From positions 1 through 64,000 of the forward strand of contig NZ_FONH01000001.1 in assembly GCF_900112865.1 (NCBI RefSeq): a stretch of DNA of 64,000 nt. Direction: 5' to 3'. Positions 8,497-17,234 of the stretch are shown here, one piece after another. The position numbers were made by a program, and so were the translations under genes. Each line of letters opens with the position of its first letter. Within the stretch, counting starts at the first letter, position 1. This stretch comes from Dyella marensis (GTDB lineage: Bacteria; Pseudomonadota; Gammaproteobacteria; Xanthomonadales; Rhodanobacteraceae). The notes beneath the pieces are model-generated. The model saw nothing but the letters and a program-made list of their open reading frames with translations, searched no databases and was not told the DNA's origin.

Positions 8497-9513
8497 ATGG
8501 ATATCCTCACTTGGCTGCACCGCCAGTTGTCCGACTTTTTCGGCCTGGAGCCTTTGCTGAAGCTGTTCGCCGCCGGTGACTACCGAGCCTTGCTCAGCGT
8601 GGAAGGTTTCGCCGGACTGCTCGCCCCGATCATCCCGCTGCTGCTGATCTTCGAGTTGCTGCGCGGCGTCCTCCTGCGTCGCACGCGGCGCGAGGATTAC
8701 CAGGTCCCGCTGCTGGTGATGGTGCTGAACCGCTTTATCGGCAGCTTTCTTACCATCGCCATGGTCGGTTTCTGCATCGGCCTGTTCAACCGGTTCGCGC
8801 CGTTCCAGGCGGGACTCACCTGGTACGGACTGCTTTACGGCTACCTGGTGTGGGAGCTGGCGCACTTCGTCTACCACTTCCTGGCGCACAAGGTGCGGCT
8901 GCTGTGGTGCCTGCATTCGACGCACCACGCGCCGGTGGCGATGAATCTTTCCGTCAACTATGCGCACATCTTCCTGGAAGCCCCTTACGCGGACTTCGTG
9001 CGCACCAGCATCTGCATGCTGCTGGGCGTCAGTCCGCCGCTGCTGGTCCTGATCATGATCATCGACGGCTTCTGGGGGCAGCTGATCCACCTGGGCGAGC
9101 ACGTCCTGCCCGAGGGGAAGCTCGGGGCGCTGCACCGGGTGCTGCTGACGCCTTCGCACCATCGCGTGCACCACGCGCGCAACGTGCTCTACATGGACAC
9201 CAATTTCTGCAACCTGCTGCCGATCTGGGATCGCGTGTTCGGCACCTACATGGAGGCGCAGAAACAGGTACGGATCGAATACGGCATCACCCGCCCCGTG
9301 AAGCGCTTCAGCGTGATCGACGCGTATCTGGGCGAGTTCTGGCTGCTCGGGCGCGACGTATGGCGCGCGCCCGGACTGCACAACAAGCTGCTCTACCTGG
9401 TGATGCCGCCGGGCTGGAGTCACGACGGCGATCACCATACCGCCAAGGCGGCCAAGGCGGCGCTGCAGGCAGAACAGGGGACAGCGGTGCTGGTCGTGGA
9501 GAAGCAGGCTTAG
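8497..9513 (+). CDS. sterol desaturase / fatty acid hydroxylase family membrane protein
   Basis: A 338-residue integral membrane protein with three to five hydrophobic segments in residues 35-190. It carries the eight-His di-iron signature of the fatty acid hydroxylase superfamily: H123-xxx-H127-xxx-H131 (HFVYHFLAH), HSTHH (140-144) and HHRVHH (221-226), with HLGEH at about 198-202. Such enzymes use O2 and a di-iron centre to hydroxylate or desaturate lipid substrates in the membrane. Bacterial members act on sterols, carotenoids, ornithine lipids or fatty acids, and nothing here identifies which. A purine-rich site (GAGGGG) precedes the ATG. The GH2 gene follows after 59 bases in the same direction, but a functional link is not obvious. 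Confidence 0.85.
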   Translation: MDILTWLHRQLSDFFGLEPLLKLFAAGDYRALLSVEGFAGLLAPIIPLLLIFELLRGVLLRRTRREDYQVPLLVMVLNRFIGSFLTIAMVGFCIGLFNRFAPFQAGLTWYGLLYGYLVWELAHFVYHFLAHKVRLLWCLHSTHHAPVAMNLSVNYAHIFLEAPYADFVRTSICMLLGVSPPLLVLIMIIDGFWGQLIHLGEHVLPEGKLGALHRVLLTPSHHRVHHARNVLYMDTNFCNLLPIWDRVFGTYMEAQKQVRIEYGITRPVKRFSVIDAYLGEFWLLGRDVWRAPGLHNKLLYLVMPPGWSHDGDHHTAKAAKAALQAEQGTAVLVVEKQA

Positions 9514-9572
9514 CCACGACCAGTGCAACGGCGGCGCACGACGCCGCCATTACATCGAGGAGGGAAGTGCGG

Positions 9573-11441
9573 ATGACGGGCAGCATCGCAAGACGGCGCG
9601 CGCGCGCCTGGGTGAGCATGTGCATCGCCATGAGCATGGCCGCGACGGCGCTGGCGGCGCCGGACCAGGAAAAAACCTGGAGCGGCAAGCAGGCGCCGCT
9701 GGCCACGCCATGGACGGCCGAGGTCTCTCCCGGCAACGCCTTGCCCGAGTACCCGCGTCCGCAACTGGCGCGCCCGTCGCTGGAGCATCCGCAATGGATG
9801 AGCCTCAACGGACTATGGCAGTACGCCGCGGACGACGGGCGGGGCAAGCCGCCGTTCGGCCAGGCGTTGAAGGAGCAGGTGCTGGTGCCGTATCCGATCG
9901 AGTCGGTGCTCTCGGGCGTGCAGAAGCATGCGGACTACATGTTCTATCGCCGGACGGTGGAGATCCCCGCCGCCTTCATCGCAAACGGCCAGCATGTGCG
10001 CCTCAACTTCGGCGCGGTGAGCCATGCGGCGACGGTGTACGTCAATGGCACCCAGGTGGCGCAGCACACCGGCGGCTATACGTCCTTCGGCGCGGATATC
10101 ACAAAGGCGCTGCGGCCGAAGGGGCCGCAGGAAATCGTCGTCGCCGTGCATGCGCCGGTGGATGCCGTCAACATCATGGTCGGCAAGCAGCGGCTGAAGC
10201 CTGACGGCATCTTCTATACCGCGGCCTCCGGCATCTGGCAGTCGGTATGGCTGGAGCCGGTGCCCGCCACCAGCCTGGCGCAGCTGAACTTTACCTCGGC
10301 GCGCAGCCTGGATGCGTTCACCGTCAGTGCGAAGCTGCATGGGGGCAACGGCGATGCCATCCTGCATGTCACCGCCTACGCGGATGGCAAGGCGGCCGGC
10401 GAGGCCAGCGGACCGGCCGGGCAGCCGTTGCGCCTGGCCATCGCGCATCCGCACCTGTGGAGCCCGCAGGATCCTTTCCTGTACACCTTCAAGGCCACGC
10501 TCACGCAGGGCGACCAGCGCGACGAAGCGACCAGCTACGCCGGCCTGCGCAGCATCGCCGTGGAGAAGGTGGGCGGGCGCAACCGCATCGTGCTCAACGG
10601 CAAGCCGACCTTCCTGCTGGCCACGCTGGACCAGGGCTACTGGCCGGACGGCATCCATACCGCGCCCACCGACGCGGCGCTCAAGTTCGACATCCAGAAG
10701 ACCCGGGACCTGGGCTTCAACACCATCCGCAAGCACATCAAGGTGGAACCGGCGCGCTGGTACTACTGGGCCGACCGCATCGGCCTGATGGTGTGGCAGG
10801 ACATGCCGGCGCTGCCGACCGACCGCAACGACAAGCTCAGTGCCGCCGACAAGGCCAGTTTCCGCGCCGACGTCTCGGCGATCGTCGAGCAGCTCGCCGG
10901 CACCACCTCGATCATCGGCTGGATTCCGTTCAACGAAGGCTGGGGCCAGTGGAGCATCCCGGCCGCCGCCGAGCTGGCGAAGCAGATCAAGCAGCTCGAT
11001 CCCTCGCGCCTGGTCGACGCGCGCAGCGGCGCCAACTGCTGCGACATGAAGGGCGATCCGCATGCCGGCGACGTCTACGACGTGCATGACTATCAAGGCC
11101 CCGGCCTGCCCAGCCCTGATGCGGAGCGCGCCGCCATCGACGGCGAGCATGGCGGGCTCACCCTGGGCGTTCCCGGCCACGTCTGGCCGAACACCGCGAT
11201 CAATCCCTACGGCGCGGTGAAGGACCGCGATGCGCTCAATGACGGCTACGTCGCCAACACCGCGGTGCTGCGCGACAAGGGCGTGCCGAAGGGCATGTCC
11301 GGCAGCGTCTATACGCAGATCACCGACGTCGAGGGCGAGCACAATGGCCTGTACACCTACGACCGCAAGGTCGAGAAGGTGGACGAGGCGAAGGTGCGCG
11401 CGATCAACGAGGCGACGATACGCGCGGGTGCACAGCCTTGA
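9573..11441 (+). CDS. exported glycoside hydrolase family 2 enzyme
   Basis: A 622-residue protein starting after GAGGAGGG, with a signal peptide (basic RRRARAW, then SMCIAMSMAATALAA). Domains: N-terminal jelly-roll sugar-binding domain (LARPSLEHPQWMSLNGLWQYA, then QVLVPYPIESVLSG, residues 50-230), an immunoglobulin-like sandwich to about 330, and a TIM barrel to the end. The proposed acid/base is E455 in WIPFNEGWGQW. E525 in GEHGG fits the nucleophile position of GH2 relatives that read GEYGG or SEFGG. The protein lacks the long C-terminal domains of LacZ. Members of this short exported branch have varied specificities (beta-galactosidase, beta-glucuronidase, others), so the substrate is left open. 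Periplasmic action on plant glycans is the likely role. Confidence 0.87.
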   Translation: MTGSIARRRARAWVSMCIAMSMAATALAAPDQEKTWSGKQAPLATPWTAEVSPGNALPEYPRPQLARPSLEHPQWMSLNGLWQYAADDGRGKPPFGQALKEQVLVPYPIESVLSGVQKHADYMFYRRTVEIPAAFIANGQHVRLNFGAVSHAATVYVNGTQVAQHTGGYTSFGADITKALRPKGPQEIVVAVHAPVDAVNIMVGKQRLKPDGIFYTAASGIWQSVWLEPVPATSLAQLNFTSARSLDAFTVSAKLHGGNGDAILHVTAYADGKAAGEASGPAGQPLRLAIAHPHLWSPQDPFLYTFKATLTQGDQRDEATSYAGLRSIAVEKVGGRNRIVLNGKPTFLLATLDQGYWPDGIHTAPTDAALKFDIQKTRDLGFNTIRKHIKVEPARWYYWADRIGLMVWQDMPALPTDRNDKLSAADKASFRADVSAIVEQLAGTTSIIGWIPFNEGWGQWSIPAAAELAKQIKQLDPSRLVDARSGANCCDMKGDPHAGDVYDVHDYQGPGLPSPDAERAAIDGEHGGLTLGVPGHVWPNTAINPYGAVKDRDALNDGYVANTAVLRDKGVPKGMSGSVYTQITDVEGEHNGLYTYDRKVEKVDEAKVRAINEATIRAGAQP

Positions 11442-11544
11442 AGATGGCGCGGTGGTGGGTACGGAGGGCGCGATATCCTGTGCGCCACGCCGTGCCGCCA
11501 CCGCAGGTTCAACCGCCGCAGTGAGGCCGCACAGGATCTCCGCC

Positions 11545-12309
11545 ATGTCCTTCCATCGCGCTGACTTCTACGACGCCGAGCTGCGGCGCCATCATGGGCA
11601 TTTCCGGGCCGCGCTCGATATTGCTCCGGGCGATCGCGTGCTCGATATCGGCTGCGGCGCAGGCCAGTCGACCCGGGACGCCGCACGCGCCGCCAGCGAC
11701 GGCAGTGTGCTCGGCGTGGATGTGTCGGAAGAGCTGCTCCAGGTCGCCCGCGAACGCACCGCGCAGGATGGCCTGCGCAATATCGCGTTCGAACTGGGCG
11801 ACGCACAGACCCATGCTTTTCCCGGTGCGCATTTCGACCTGTGCATCAGCCGGTTCGGTACGATGTTTTTCGCCGATCCGGTCGCCGCGTTCGCCAACAT
11901 CGGCCGGTCGCTGCGGCCTGGCGCCCGCCTTGTGCTGATGCTGTGGCAGGCGCGGGAGCGCAACGAATGGGCCACCGCCATTCAGGACGCGCTGGCACCG
12001 GGCAGCGCGCCAGCCGCGGCGGCGGCGTTTTCGCTCGCCGATCCGGCGGTCGCCACCGATCTCCTGAAAGCGACCGGCTTTGCGTCGATCACCTTTACCG
12101 ACGTCCACGAACCGGTCTTCTATGGCCCGACGGTCGATGCGGCGTACGAAGCCGTCGTCGGGCTGTTCGTCGGCAAGGATGCGCCCGCCGGTGCCGACAC
12201 CGACAAGACGCTGCAGCGATTGCATGCCCTGGTCGAGGCTCACCTGGCCCAGGACGGCGTGTGGTTCGATTCGCGCGCCTGGATCGTCACGGCGCACAAG
12301 GCGGCGTAG
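11545..12309 (+). CDS. class I SAM-dependent methyltransferase
   Basis: A 254-residue cytoplasmic protein. The SAM-binding motif I is RVLDIGCGAGQST (about residues 29-41), followed by GVDVSEELLQVARE (motif post-I) and the LCISRFGTMFF and SLRPGARLVLMLW regions of a UbiE/methyltransferase-11 type fold. The ATG at 11545 starts directly before the predicted first helix, although no strong ribosome site is visible. The last 23 bases overlap the 3' end of the convergent DoxX-like gene. The methyl acceptor cannot be told from sequence. Related stand-alone enzymes act on small molecules or quinones. Confidence 0.85.
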   Translation: MSFHRADFYDAELRRHHGHFRAALDIAPGDRVLDIGCGAGQSTRDAARAASDGSVLGVDVSEELLQVARERTAQDGLRNIAFELGDAQTHAFPGAHFDLCISRFGTMFFADPVAAFANIGRSLRPGARLVLMLWQARERNEWATAIQDALAPGSAPAAAAAFSLADPAVATDLLKATGFASITFTDVHEPVFYGPTVDAAYEAVVGLFVGKDAPAGADTDKTLQRLHALVEAHLAQDGVWFDSRAWIVTAHKAA

Positions 12310-13165
12310 CCGGTGTTTTCCATGCCGGCGAACGGGTGTCCAGCCAGGGCACACCGCTGTAGGACTCCGCCACGACCCAGGCACCGCCCGTAATGACGGC
12401 CGAAATCAAAAATGCGGTCAGCGCGGTACGGTCCACCGGCATGGCGAACAATTTGGGCGCCCATACCAGCAGCGTGATCACGCCCAGCATGCATGCTTCG
12501 AGGCTTGCCGCCAGGCGGGGAAAGACGCCGAACAGCAAGCCCAGGCACGCGGCGATGCTGCCGGCGCCGGTGAGATAGGCCCAGCTCAGCGGCGAGGGCA
12601 GCCAGGCAGGGACGAGCTCTACGGTCTGCGGGCTGTAGAAGAAGTGGGACAGGCCGATCATCGGCAAGGACAGGGCGAACAGCACGCGAGCGTTGCGAAT
12701 GCCCTTGGCGCCCGCGAGGAGAGCCCCGTTACCCGCCAGCCTTGCATGGAGCACCCAGGCGCCGGCCAGGATCACCGCGATCTCGCCGAAGCCCAGCCAG
12801 GTCGCTTCCATCTGCGGCACCATCACCACGGCAGGGAGCTTCAGCAGCAGCGCCCACAACGCCATATAGATGAAGAGCATCACGGCAGCGGGCTGGGCGA
12901 ATGCACGAAACAACAGGCCGAGTCCGGTTCCCAGCTCGATCACGGCAAACGCATACGCCAGCAGTTGTTCGCCCGGCATGTGCTCGATGGGAATGCGCTG
13001 CCACACCAGGGCGACGTCCCCATAGACCAGCCCGATGACGCCGAGTGCAGCCATGGCGATGGCGAAAGTGACATAGGCCGGGCTCAAGAGCGTGGCATTC
13101 GTGTCGGCCGCTGCCGTCACCTTGCCGGAGAACGCATTGCCGCCGGCGTGAATCGATCGCTGCAT
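12287..13165 (-). CDS. DoxX-like integral membrane protein
   Basis: A 292-residue protein with eight or so hydrophobic segments. Start at 13165, where GGGGAGACAGGT precedes the ATG. Two repeated blocks of four helices are suggested: VTFAIAMAALGVIGLVYGD, then IELGTGLGLLFRAFAQPAAVMLFIY, and again LFALSLPMIGLSHFFYS, then YLTGAGSIAACLGLLFG. GLSHF and YLTGAGSIAACLGL are typical of DoxX/DoxD-like four-helix membrane units, so this looks like a tandem DoxX protein. Function is unknown; family members have been tied to redox stress and thiosulfate:quinone oxidoreductase. The upstream region contains the 10-base palindrome GCCAATTGGC at 13271-13280, a possible operator. Confidence 0.75.
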   Translation of the reverse strand: MQRSIHAGGNAFSGKVTAAADTNATLLSPAYVTFAIAMAALGVIGLVYGDVALVWQRIPIEHMPGEQLLAYAFAVIELGTGLGLLFRAFAQPAAVMLFIYMALWALLLKLPAVVMVPQMEATWLGFGEIAVILAGAWVLHARLAGNGALLAGAKGIRNARVLFALSLPMIGLSHFFYSPQTVELVPAWLPSPLSWAYLTGAGSIAACLGLLFGVFPRLAASLEACMLGVITLLVWAPKLFAMPVDRTALTAFLISAVITGGAWVVAESYSGVPWLDTRSPAWKTPATPPCAP

Positions 13166-13346
13166 ACCTGTCTCCCCGTGGTGCGCGTCGATGACGCGGA
13201 AAGATGGCAGGCCCGGCTGCACCGGCCCGCCCTGGCCGGGTTATAGGCGCAGAGGGCTTGGCGTTATAGAGCCAATTGGCGCGGTTTTATGGTGTCGCCA
13301 GCGTCAATGTGGTGGCGAGCATATTCAAATCAAAGATTTACGCTGC

Positions 13347-13384
13347 CATAAAAAGAATGCCGGGCCTGTTTCAGCCCGGCATTC
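13347..13384 (-). terminator. rho-independent terminator of the alginate-lyase-family gene
   Basis: On the minus strand, 46 bases past the stop codon, GAATGCCGGGC pairs perfectly with GCCCGGCATTC (13374-13384 with 13355-13365) around an eight-base loop. CTTTTTAT follows directly. The 11-base GC-rich stem plus U-tract is a textbook intrinsic terminator. Confidence 0.9.
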
Positions 13385-13429
13385 GATCCACAAGGGGAGC
13401 CTCGAACCGACTCCCCTACGGTGCTTCGC

Positions 13430-14827
13430 TCATTGCTGGAAGGAGCAGGTCTTGACCACCCCGGCCAGCGGATCGCTGAACACGGCATTCGAGCAACTGA
13501 TCGACTGGCCGACAGCGACTTCGCGGTAATGCCAGACGCCACGCGCGCCATACGCCACCAGGCCCGTGCCGCTCGTAACCTTGCACGCCGCGCCCTCTTT
13601 GGCGCACACGGCAAAACCGTTCGGCGCGCCGCCGGTACCCCTGGGATTGAGCAGGCGGATGGCGTCCTGGGTAAACAGCAAAGTGCCGAATCCATTGTTG
13701 TCGGCATAGGGCGTGCGTCTCTCCGGCTGCAGATGCAGCGCGACCTGGCGCGTGTAGGGCGCGGACAGATCCTTGCGGCGCGCGTAATGGTTGTAGACCA
13801 TTTCGTAGATCGGGCGGAATGCCCCGCGCTGATCGCTCGAAATGGTGTTGTGGCGGTACTTGCCGGTGGTATCGACCATCGGCACGAACGGCACCGTGTT
13901 GCCCAGGTTGTAGGAGGCGACATATTCGAAGCCGGCCAGCAGGCGGTTGTTCTGCGCGGCATAGAGATCGAAACCCTGCGCCCATGCCACTTCGGCCACC
14001 TCGGCGAGATTGCCGATGCCCAGCTGCGTATGCGCCTGGTCGCGCCCGCTCTCCTGCGTCTCGCCGCTGGTGTTGATCACATAATTGGTCAGGGCGCCGT
14101 CGGACGAGCCGTTGTAGTAGTAATCGAGCGAACGGTTGAACAGGCCCCAGTCGTCGGTGAACACGCCGATCGCCATCATGGCCTTCATGCAGCTGGAATC
14201 CCAATTGCCGTTCGCATAAGGCGCGAAATCCTTGATCACCGGATAGAACACATTGCGGAACATCGCTTCCGCGGCGGCGATGTCGTGCGCCGACCAGCCG
14301 GCCTTGGTATAGCGGATCAGTTCCGCCGCCGCCGCGAACTTGAAACCGTTCAAGCCGGCCGCCAGCGGCGCATCGTGCCCCTCGATGGACTTCAGGGTGC
14401 CCGACCACGCGTTGAGGATGCCAATGGCCTTCGTGGCATAGCGGGCATCGCCGCTCAAGGCCCACATCAGCGACTGCTGGTAGGCGGCGTTGGCGTCGTC
14501 GTTGAACTCGCCCATGCATTGCGCGGGCGTATCGCGTACCACCTTCGCGCAGTGGCCGCCGCGGATCTGATAGGTGAGGGACGAATAGTGGTCGTTCTTC
14601 AGCGCCAGGTATCCGGCGGACCACGGCGCCTGCTGCAGATGTGCCTTGATGCGCGCGAGATCTTCGCTGGTGTGCATGACGCCCGGATGGGCGAATGCAG
14701 CGGTCACGCCCGTGGTGGTGGCCGGCACCGGGGCCGCGGGTTCGGCCGCATGGGCCATGCCACAAGTCGCCGCCGCCATGACCAGAGAGGCGAGGATTCG
14801 AAGGGGAGGGAATGCTTTCGGGAGCAT
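13430..14827 (-). CDS. exported alginate-lyase-family polysaccharide lyase
   Basis: A 465-residue protein with a Sec signal peptide (residues 1-27, ending ATCGMAHA-AE). The body begins FAHPGVMHTSEDLARIKAHL, typical of the alginate-lyase domain (alpha/alpha toroid). It continues with the helix pairs WSGTLKSIEGHDAPLAAGLNGFKFAAAAELIRY and GNWDSSCMKAMMAIGVFTDD. The NW-S-MK-GVF-DD block and QAHTQLGIGNLAEVAEVAW place it near the PL5/PL38-type group. PL38 members cleave glucuronan-like chains; alginate is also possible. Cys residues near the C terminus (SCSNAVF, KTCSFQQ) may form disulfides. It is a single-gene unit ending at a strong terminator, divergent from the exporter operon across a 299-base regulatory gap. 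Confidence 0.82.
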   Translation of the reverse strand: MLPKAFPPLRILASLVMAAATCGMAHAAEPAAPVPATTTGVTAAFAHPGVMHTSEDLARIKAHLQQAPWSAGYLALKNDHYSSLTYQIRGGHCAKVVRDTPAQCMGEFNDDANAAYQQSLMWALSGDARYATKAIGILNAWSGTLKSIEGHDAPLAAGLNGFKFAAAAELIRYTKAGWSAHDIAAAEAMFRNVFYPVIKDFAPYANGNWDSSCMKAMMAIGVFTDDWGLFNRSLDYYYNGSSDGALTNYVINTSGETQESGRDQAHTQLGIGNLAEVAEVAWAQGFDLYAAQNNRLLAGFEYVASYNLGNTVPFVPMVDTTGKYRHNTISSDQRGAFRPIYEMVYNHYARRKDLSAPYTRQVALHLQPERRTPYADNNGFGTLLFTQDAIRLLNPRGTGGAPNGFAVCAKEGAACKVTSGTGLVAYGARGVWHYREVAVGQSISCSNAVFSDPLAGVVKTCSFQQ

Positions 14828-14876
14828 GTCGACTGTCCGCGTGAGGGGAAGAGCCTATGTGCTGCAGGTTACGGCG

Positions 14877-15007
14877 CCCGTCACGGTCATGACGGGGCGG
14901 CGAGGTGTCATTTGAGGCCGGGCCTGCAAGCACAAGACGTCCATCACCTTGTGGGGCCGGGTGCCGGCACAGGCCGTGTGAAATACCGGCGTCCGTTCGC
15001 GGACGCC
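14877..15007. promoter_or_regulatory. cluster of inverted repeats, candidate activator sites
   Basis: Three perfect inverted repeats lie in the divergent gap: CCCGTCA-6-TGACGGG (14877-14896), GTGCCGGCAC (14961-14970) and GGCGTCCG-TTCG-CGGACGCC (14988-15007). The last is centred roughly 100 bases upstream of the -24 element, the normal distance for enhancer sites of sigma-54 activators. Assignment to the response regulator of the downstream operon is inference. Confidence 0.5.
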
Positions 15008-15098
15008 TCGATCCGGCAGCGGACAGCGCCGCGCCGCGTCCGGCTTGGGTGGTGCGCGCCGGGCCCTGATCCACAAGGTTTTTCGGGGCGATGACCCA

Positions 15099-15114
15099 TT
15101 GGCACACCGCTTGC
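15099..15114 (+). promoter_or_regulatory. sigma-54 (-24/-12) promoter
   Basis: TTGGCAC, five bases (ACCGC), then TTGC: the GG at 15101-15102 and the GC at 15113-15114 are exactly ten bases apart, as required for RpoN promoters. The predicted transcription start is about 15126, one base before the ATG of the membrane-fusion gene, so the transcript would be almost leaderless. The operon itself encodes an NtrC-type activator. Confidence 0.8.
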
Positions 15115-15126
15115 CATACGCCTTGC

Positions 15127-16380
15127 ATGGATATCGCAAACCCGATCTATGGCATCCGCAGACGCCGCCGCCTGAAGCTGCTGGGCAGCGGCGCGGCAAT
15201 GGCAGCCGTCGGGTTGGCCGCGCTGGTGTGGCGACTGGGCCCGGCCTTGCCGCTGGCCGAGCGCGGCAGCCTGTGGATCGATACCGTGCAGCAGGGCGAC
15301 ATGCTGCGCGAGGTGCGCGCCACCGGCAGCCTGGCGCCGCGCGAGATCCGCTGGCTGGCCGCCGCCACCCCGGCCCAGGTGGAACAGATCCTGGTCTGGC
15401 CGGGCACGCCGGTGCAGCCGGATACGGTACTGATGCAGCTGTCCGATCCGACCGTGGAAGACGCCTTGCGCAATGCGCAGGCGCAAGTTGCTGCGGCCCA
15501 GGCCGAGGTGGCGGCCAGGCGCGCCGAGCTGGAATCGCAACTGCTCGACCAGCGATCCGCACTGGCGCAGGCGCAATCGGACTACGCCTCGGCCAAGATC
15601 AAGGCCGATACGGATGCCATCGCGATCGAGCAGCACCTGATCCCACGCGTGCAGTTCGAGCAGGGCAGGATCGCCCTGAAGCAGCTGCAGGAGCGCACCC
15701 GGATCGAGCAGCAGCGCGTGGCCGCCTTCGTCGCCAGCATGCGGGCCCAGATCGAAGCGAAAGAAGCAGCGCTGGCACAGCAGCGCAGCAATCTCCAGCT
15801 GCGCCAGCGCCAGGCCGATGCGCTGCAGGTGAAGGCCGGCATCGCCGGCGTCCTGCAAGAGGTGGCCGTGCAGGAGGGCGCCCAGGTGGCCGCCGGCGCC
15901 AACCTCGCGCGCGTCGCCAAGCCCGACGTGCTGATCGCCCGATTGCTGGTGCCGGAGGTGCAGGCCAAAGACGTGGCGCTGGGCATGCCGGTCAGCGTGG
16001 ACACGCACAACGGCCTGGTCGAAGGCAAGGTCGAGCGCATCGATCCGGCCGTGCGCAACGGCAGCGTGCAGGTGGACGTGGTGTTGGCCGGCAGGCTTCC
16101 GCCCGGCGCGCGGCCCGATCTCTCCGTGGATGGCCGTATCCGCATCACCGAACTGCATCACGTGCTGTCGGTAGGCCGTCCCGCGCTGGCCAAGGACGAC
16201 GGCGACCTCAGCCTGTTCCGCCTCGATCCCGACGGCAACACCGCCACGCGCGTGCCGGTACGCATCGGTGTCGCCTCGGTGGATCGCGTCGAGGTTTTGC
16301 GCGGCCTGAAGGCCGGCGACCAGCTGATCCTTTCCGACACCAGCCAGTGGGACAAGTACGACCGCATCAAACTGAAGTGA
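15127..16380 (+). CDS. HlyD/MacA-type membrane fusion protein
   Basis: A 417-residue periplasmic adaptor with one N-terminal transmembrane anchor (RRRRRLKLLGSGAAMAAVGLAALVW). A lipoyl-like half (LREVRATGSLAPREIRWLAA, with VEQILVWPGTPVQPDTVLMQLSDP) is followed by a long coiled-coil hairpin (about residues 115-235, rich in Ala, Gln and Glu). The second lipoyl half and beta-barrel come next (VKAGIAGVLQEVAVQEGAQVAAGANLARVAKP, then VDVVLAGRLPPGARPDLSVDGRI). It should bridge the inner-membrane ABC exporter to an outer-membrane channel; no TolC gene lies nearby. The in-frame ATG at 15091 lies upstream of the -24/-12 promoter, so I prefer 15127. It is the first gene of the six-gene operon. Confidence 0.9.
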   Translation: MDIANPIYGIRRRRRLKLLGSGAAMAAVGLAALVWRLGPALPLAERGSLWIDTVQQGDMLREVRATGSLAPREIRWLAAATPAQVEQILVWPGTPVQPDTVLMQLSDPTVEDALRNAQAQVAAAQAEVAARRAELESQLLDQRSALAQAQSDYASAKIKADTDAIAIEQHLIPRVQFEQGRIALKQLQERTRIEQQRVAAFVASMRAQIEAKEAALAQQRSNLQLRQRQADALQVKAGIAGVLQEVAVQEGAQVAAGANLARVAKPDVLIARLLVPEVQAKDVALGMPVSVDTHNGLVEGKVERIDPAVRNGSVQVDVVLAGRLPPGARPDLSVDGRIRITELHHVLSVGRPALAKDDGDLSLFRLDPDGNTATRVPVRIGVASVDRVEVLRGLKAGDQLILSDTSQWDKYDRIKLK

Positions 16381-16395
16381 ATCTCGACATCCGAC

Positions 16396-16440
16396 TCTAT
16401 CATCCGGCCCTCCGGGCCACCTTCTCCTGGAAGGAGAGGG
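16396..16440. repeat. dispersed palindromic repeat unit
   Basis: CATCCGGC, then GCCACCTTCTCC, then GGAGAGG matches the unit at 39946-39990 apart from scattered changes. It carries two small hairpins (GGCCC-tcc-GGGCC and CTTCTCC-tgga-AGGAGAG). It occupies the gap between the fusion-protein and ATPase genes of the exporter operon, where it could modulate mRNA decay. Confidence 0.6.
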
Positions 16441-16469
16441 AAACCGAAACTCCCAGCGTGGATCCAGCC

Positions 16470-17234
16470 ATGACCGACACCGCCAACGTGATCACCCTGC
16501 GCGACCTGCGCAAGGTATTCCAGACCGATGAAGTGGAGACCCATGCGCTCAGCGATGTGCATCTGAGCATCGCGCGCGGCGAGTACGTTTCCATCTCCGG
16601 CCCTTCTGGTTGCGGCAAGACCACTTTGCTGTCGATCCTGGGACTGCTCGATACCGCCACTTCCGGCAGCTTCGTGCTGAACGGCCACGACGTCGCCACG
16701 CTCAACGCCGCGCAGCGCGCGCGCATCCGCAATGCGGAGATCGGCTTCATCTTCCAGGCTTTCAACCTGATCGGCGACCTTTCGGTGCAGGAGAACGTGG
16801 AACTGCCGCTCACCTACCGCAGCAGCATCGGCGCGGCCGAACGCCGCGCGCGCGTGCAGGAGGCGCTGGAGCGCGTGGGTATGGCCCATCGCATGCGCCA
16901 TTATCCGGCGCAGCTTTCCGGCGGCCAGCAGCAGCGCGTGGCGGTGGCGCGCGCGCTGGTGGGGCGGCCGGCGATCCTGCTGGCCGACGAACCCACCGGC
17001 AACCTTGATTCGCGCAACGGCGAGGCGGTGATGTCGCTGCTGGACGAACTGCACAAGGGCGGCGCCACCATCTGCATGGTCACCCACGATGCGCGCTATG
17101 CGGAGCTGGCGCAGCGCAAGGTGCGCCTGTTCGACGGGCGCGTGGTCGACGAGGAAACGTTCGACCGTCTGCGGCGCGAGGACGAATCGCGGCTGGAGGC
17201 GCTGATCGGCCAGCGCATCGAGGTCGGCGCATGA
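16470..17234 (+). CDS. MacB-type ABC exporter ATP-binding protein
   Basis: A 254-residue ATPase of the LolD/MacB/FtsE class. Motifs: Walker A GPSGCGKTT (about 43-51), Q-loop FIFQAFNLIGDLS, signature LSGGQQQR, Walker B ILLADEPTGNLDS, and H-loop MVTHD. The EPTGNLD sequence and the query NLIGDLSVQENVELPL are typical of the type VII (MacB-like) exporters. The C-terminal extension VDEETFDRLRREDESRLEALIGQ is longer than usual. An in-frame GTG lies 12 bases upstream and could be used instead of the ATG. The stop overlaps the first permease gene by four bases. With the adaptor and permeases it should form a tripartite exporter for a peptide, lipid or antibiotic. Confidence 0.93.
   Translation: MTDTANVITLRDLRKVFQTDEVETHALSDVHLSIARGEYVSISGPSGCGKTTLLSILGLLDTATSGSFVLNGHDVATLNAAQRARIRNAEIGFIFQAFNLIGDLSVQENVELPLTYRSSIGAAERRARVQEALERVGMAHRMRHYPAQLSGGQQQRVAVARALVGRPAILLADEPTGNLDSRNGEAVMSLLDELHKGGATICMVTHDARYAELAQRKVRLFDGRVVDEETFDRLRREDESRLEALIGQRIEVGA

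Noticed and set aside
9530-9548. Terminator GGCGGCG-CACGA-CGCCGCC after the desaturase gene
   Set aside because: Seven-base stem with no T-run and overlapping the GH2 leader; too weak to list.
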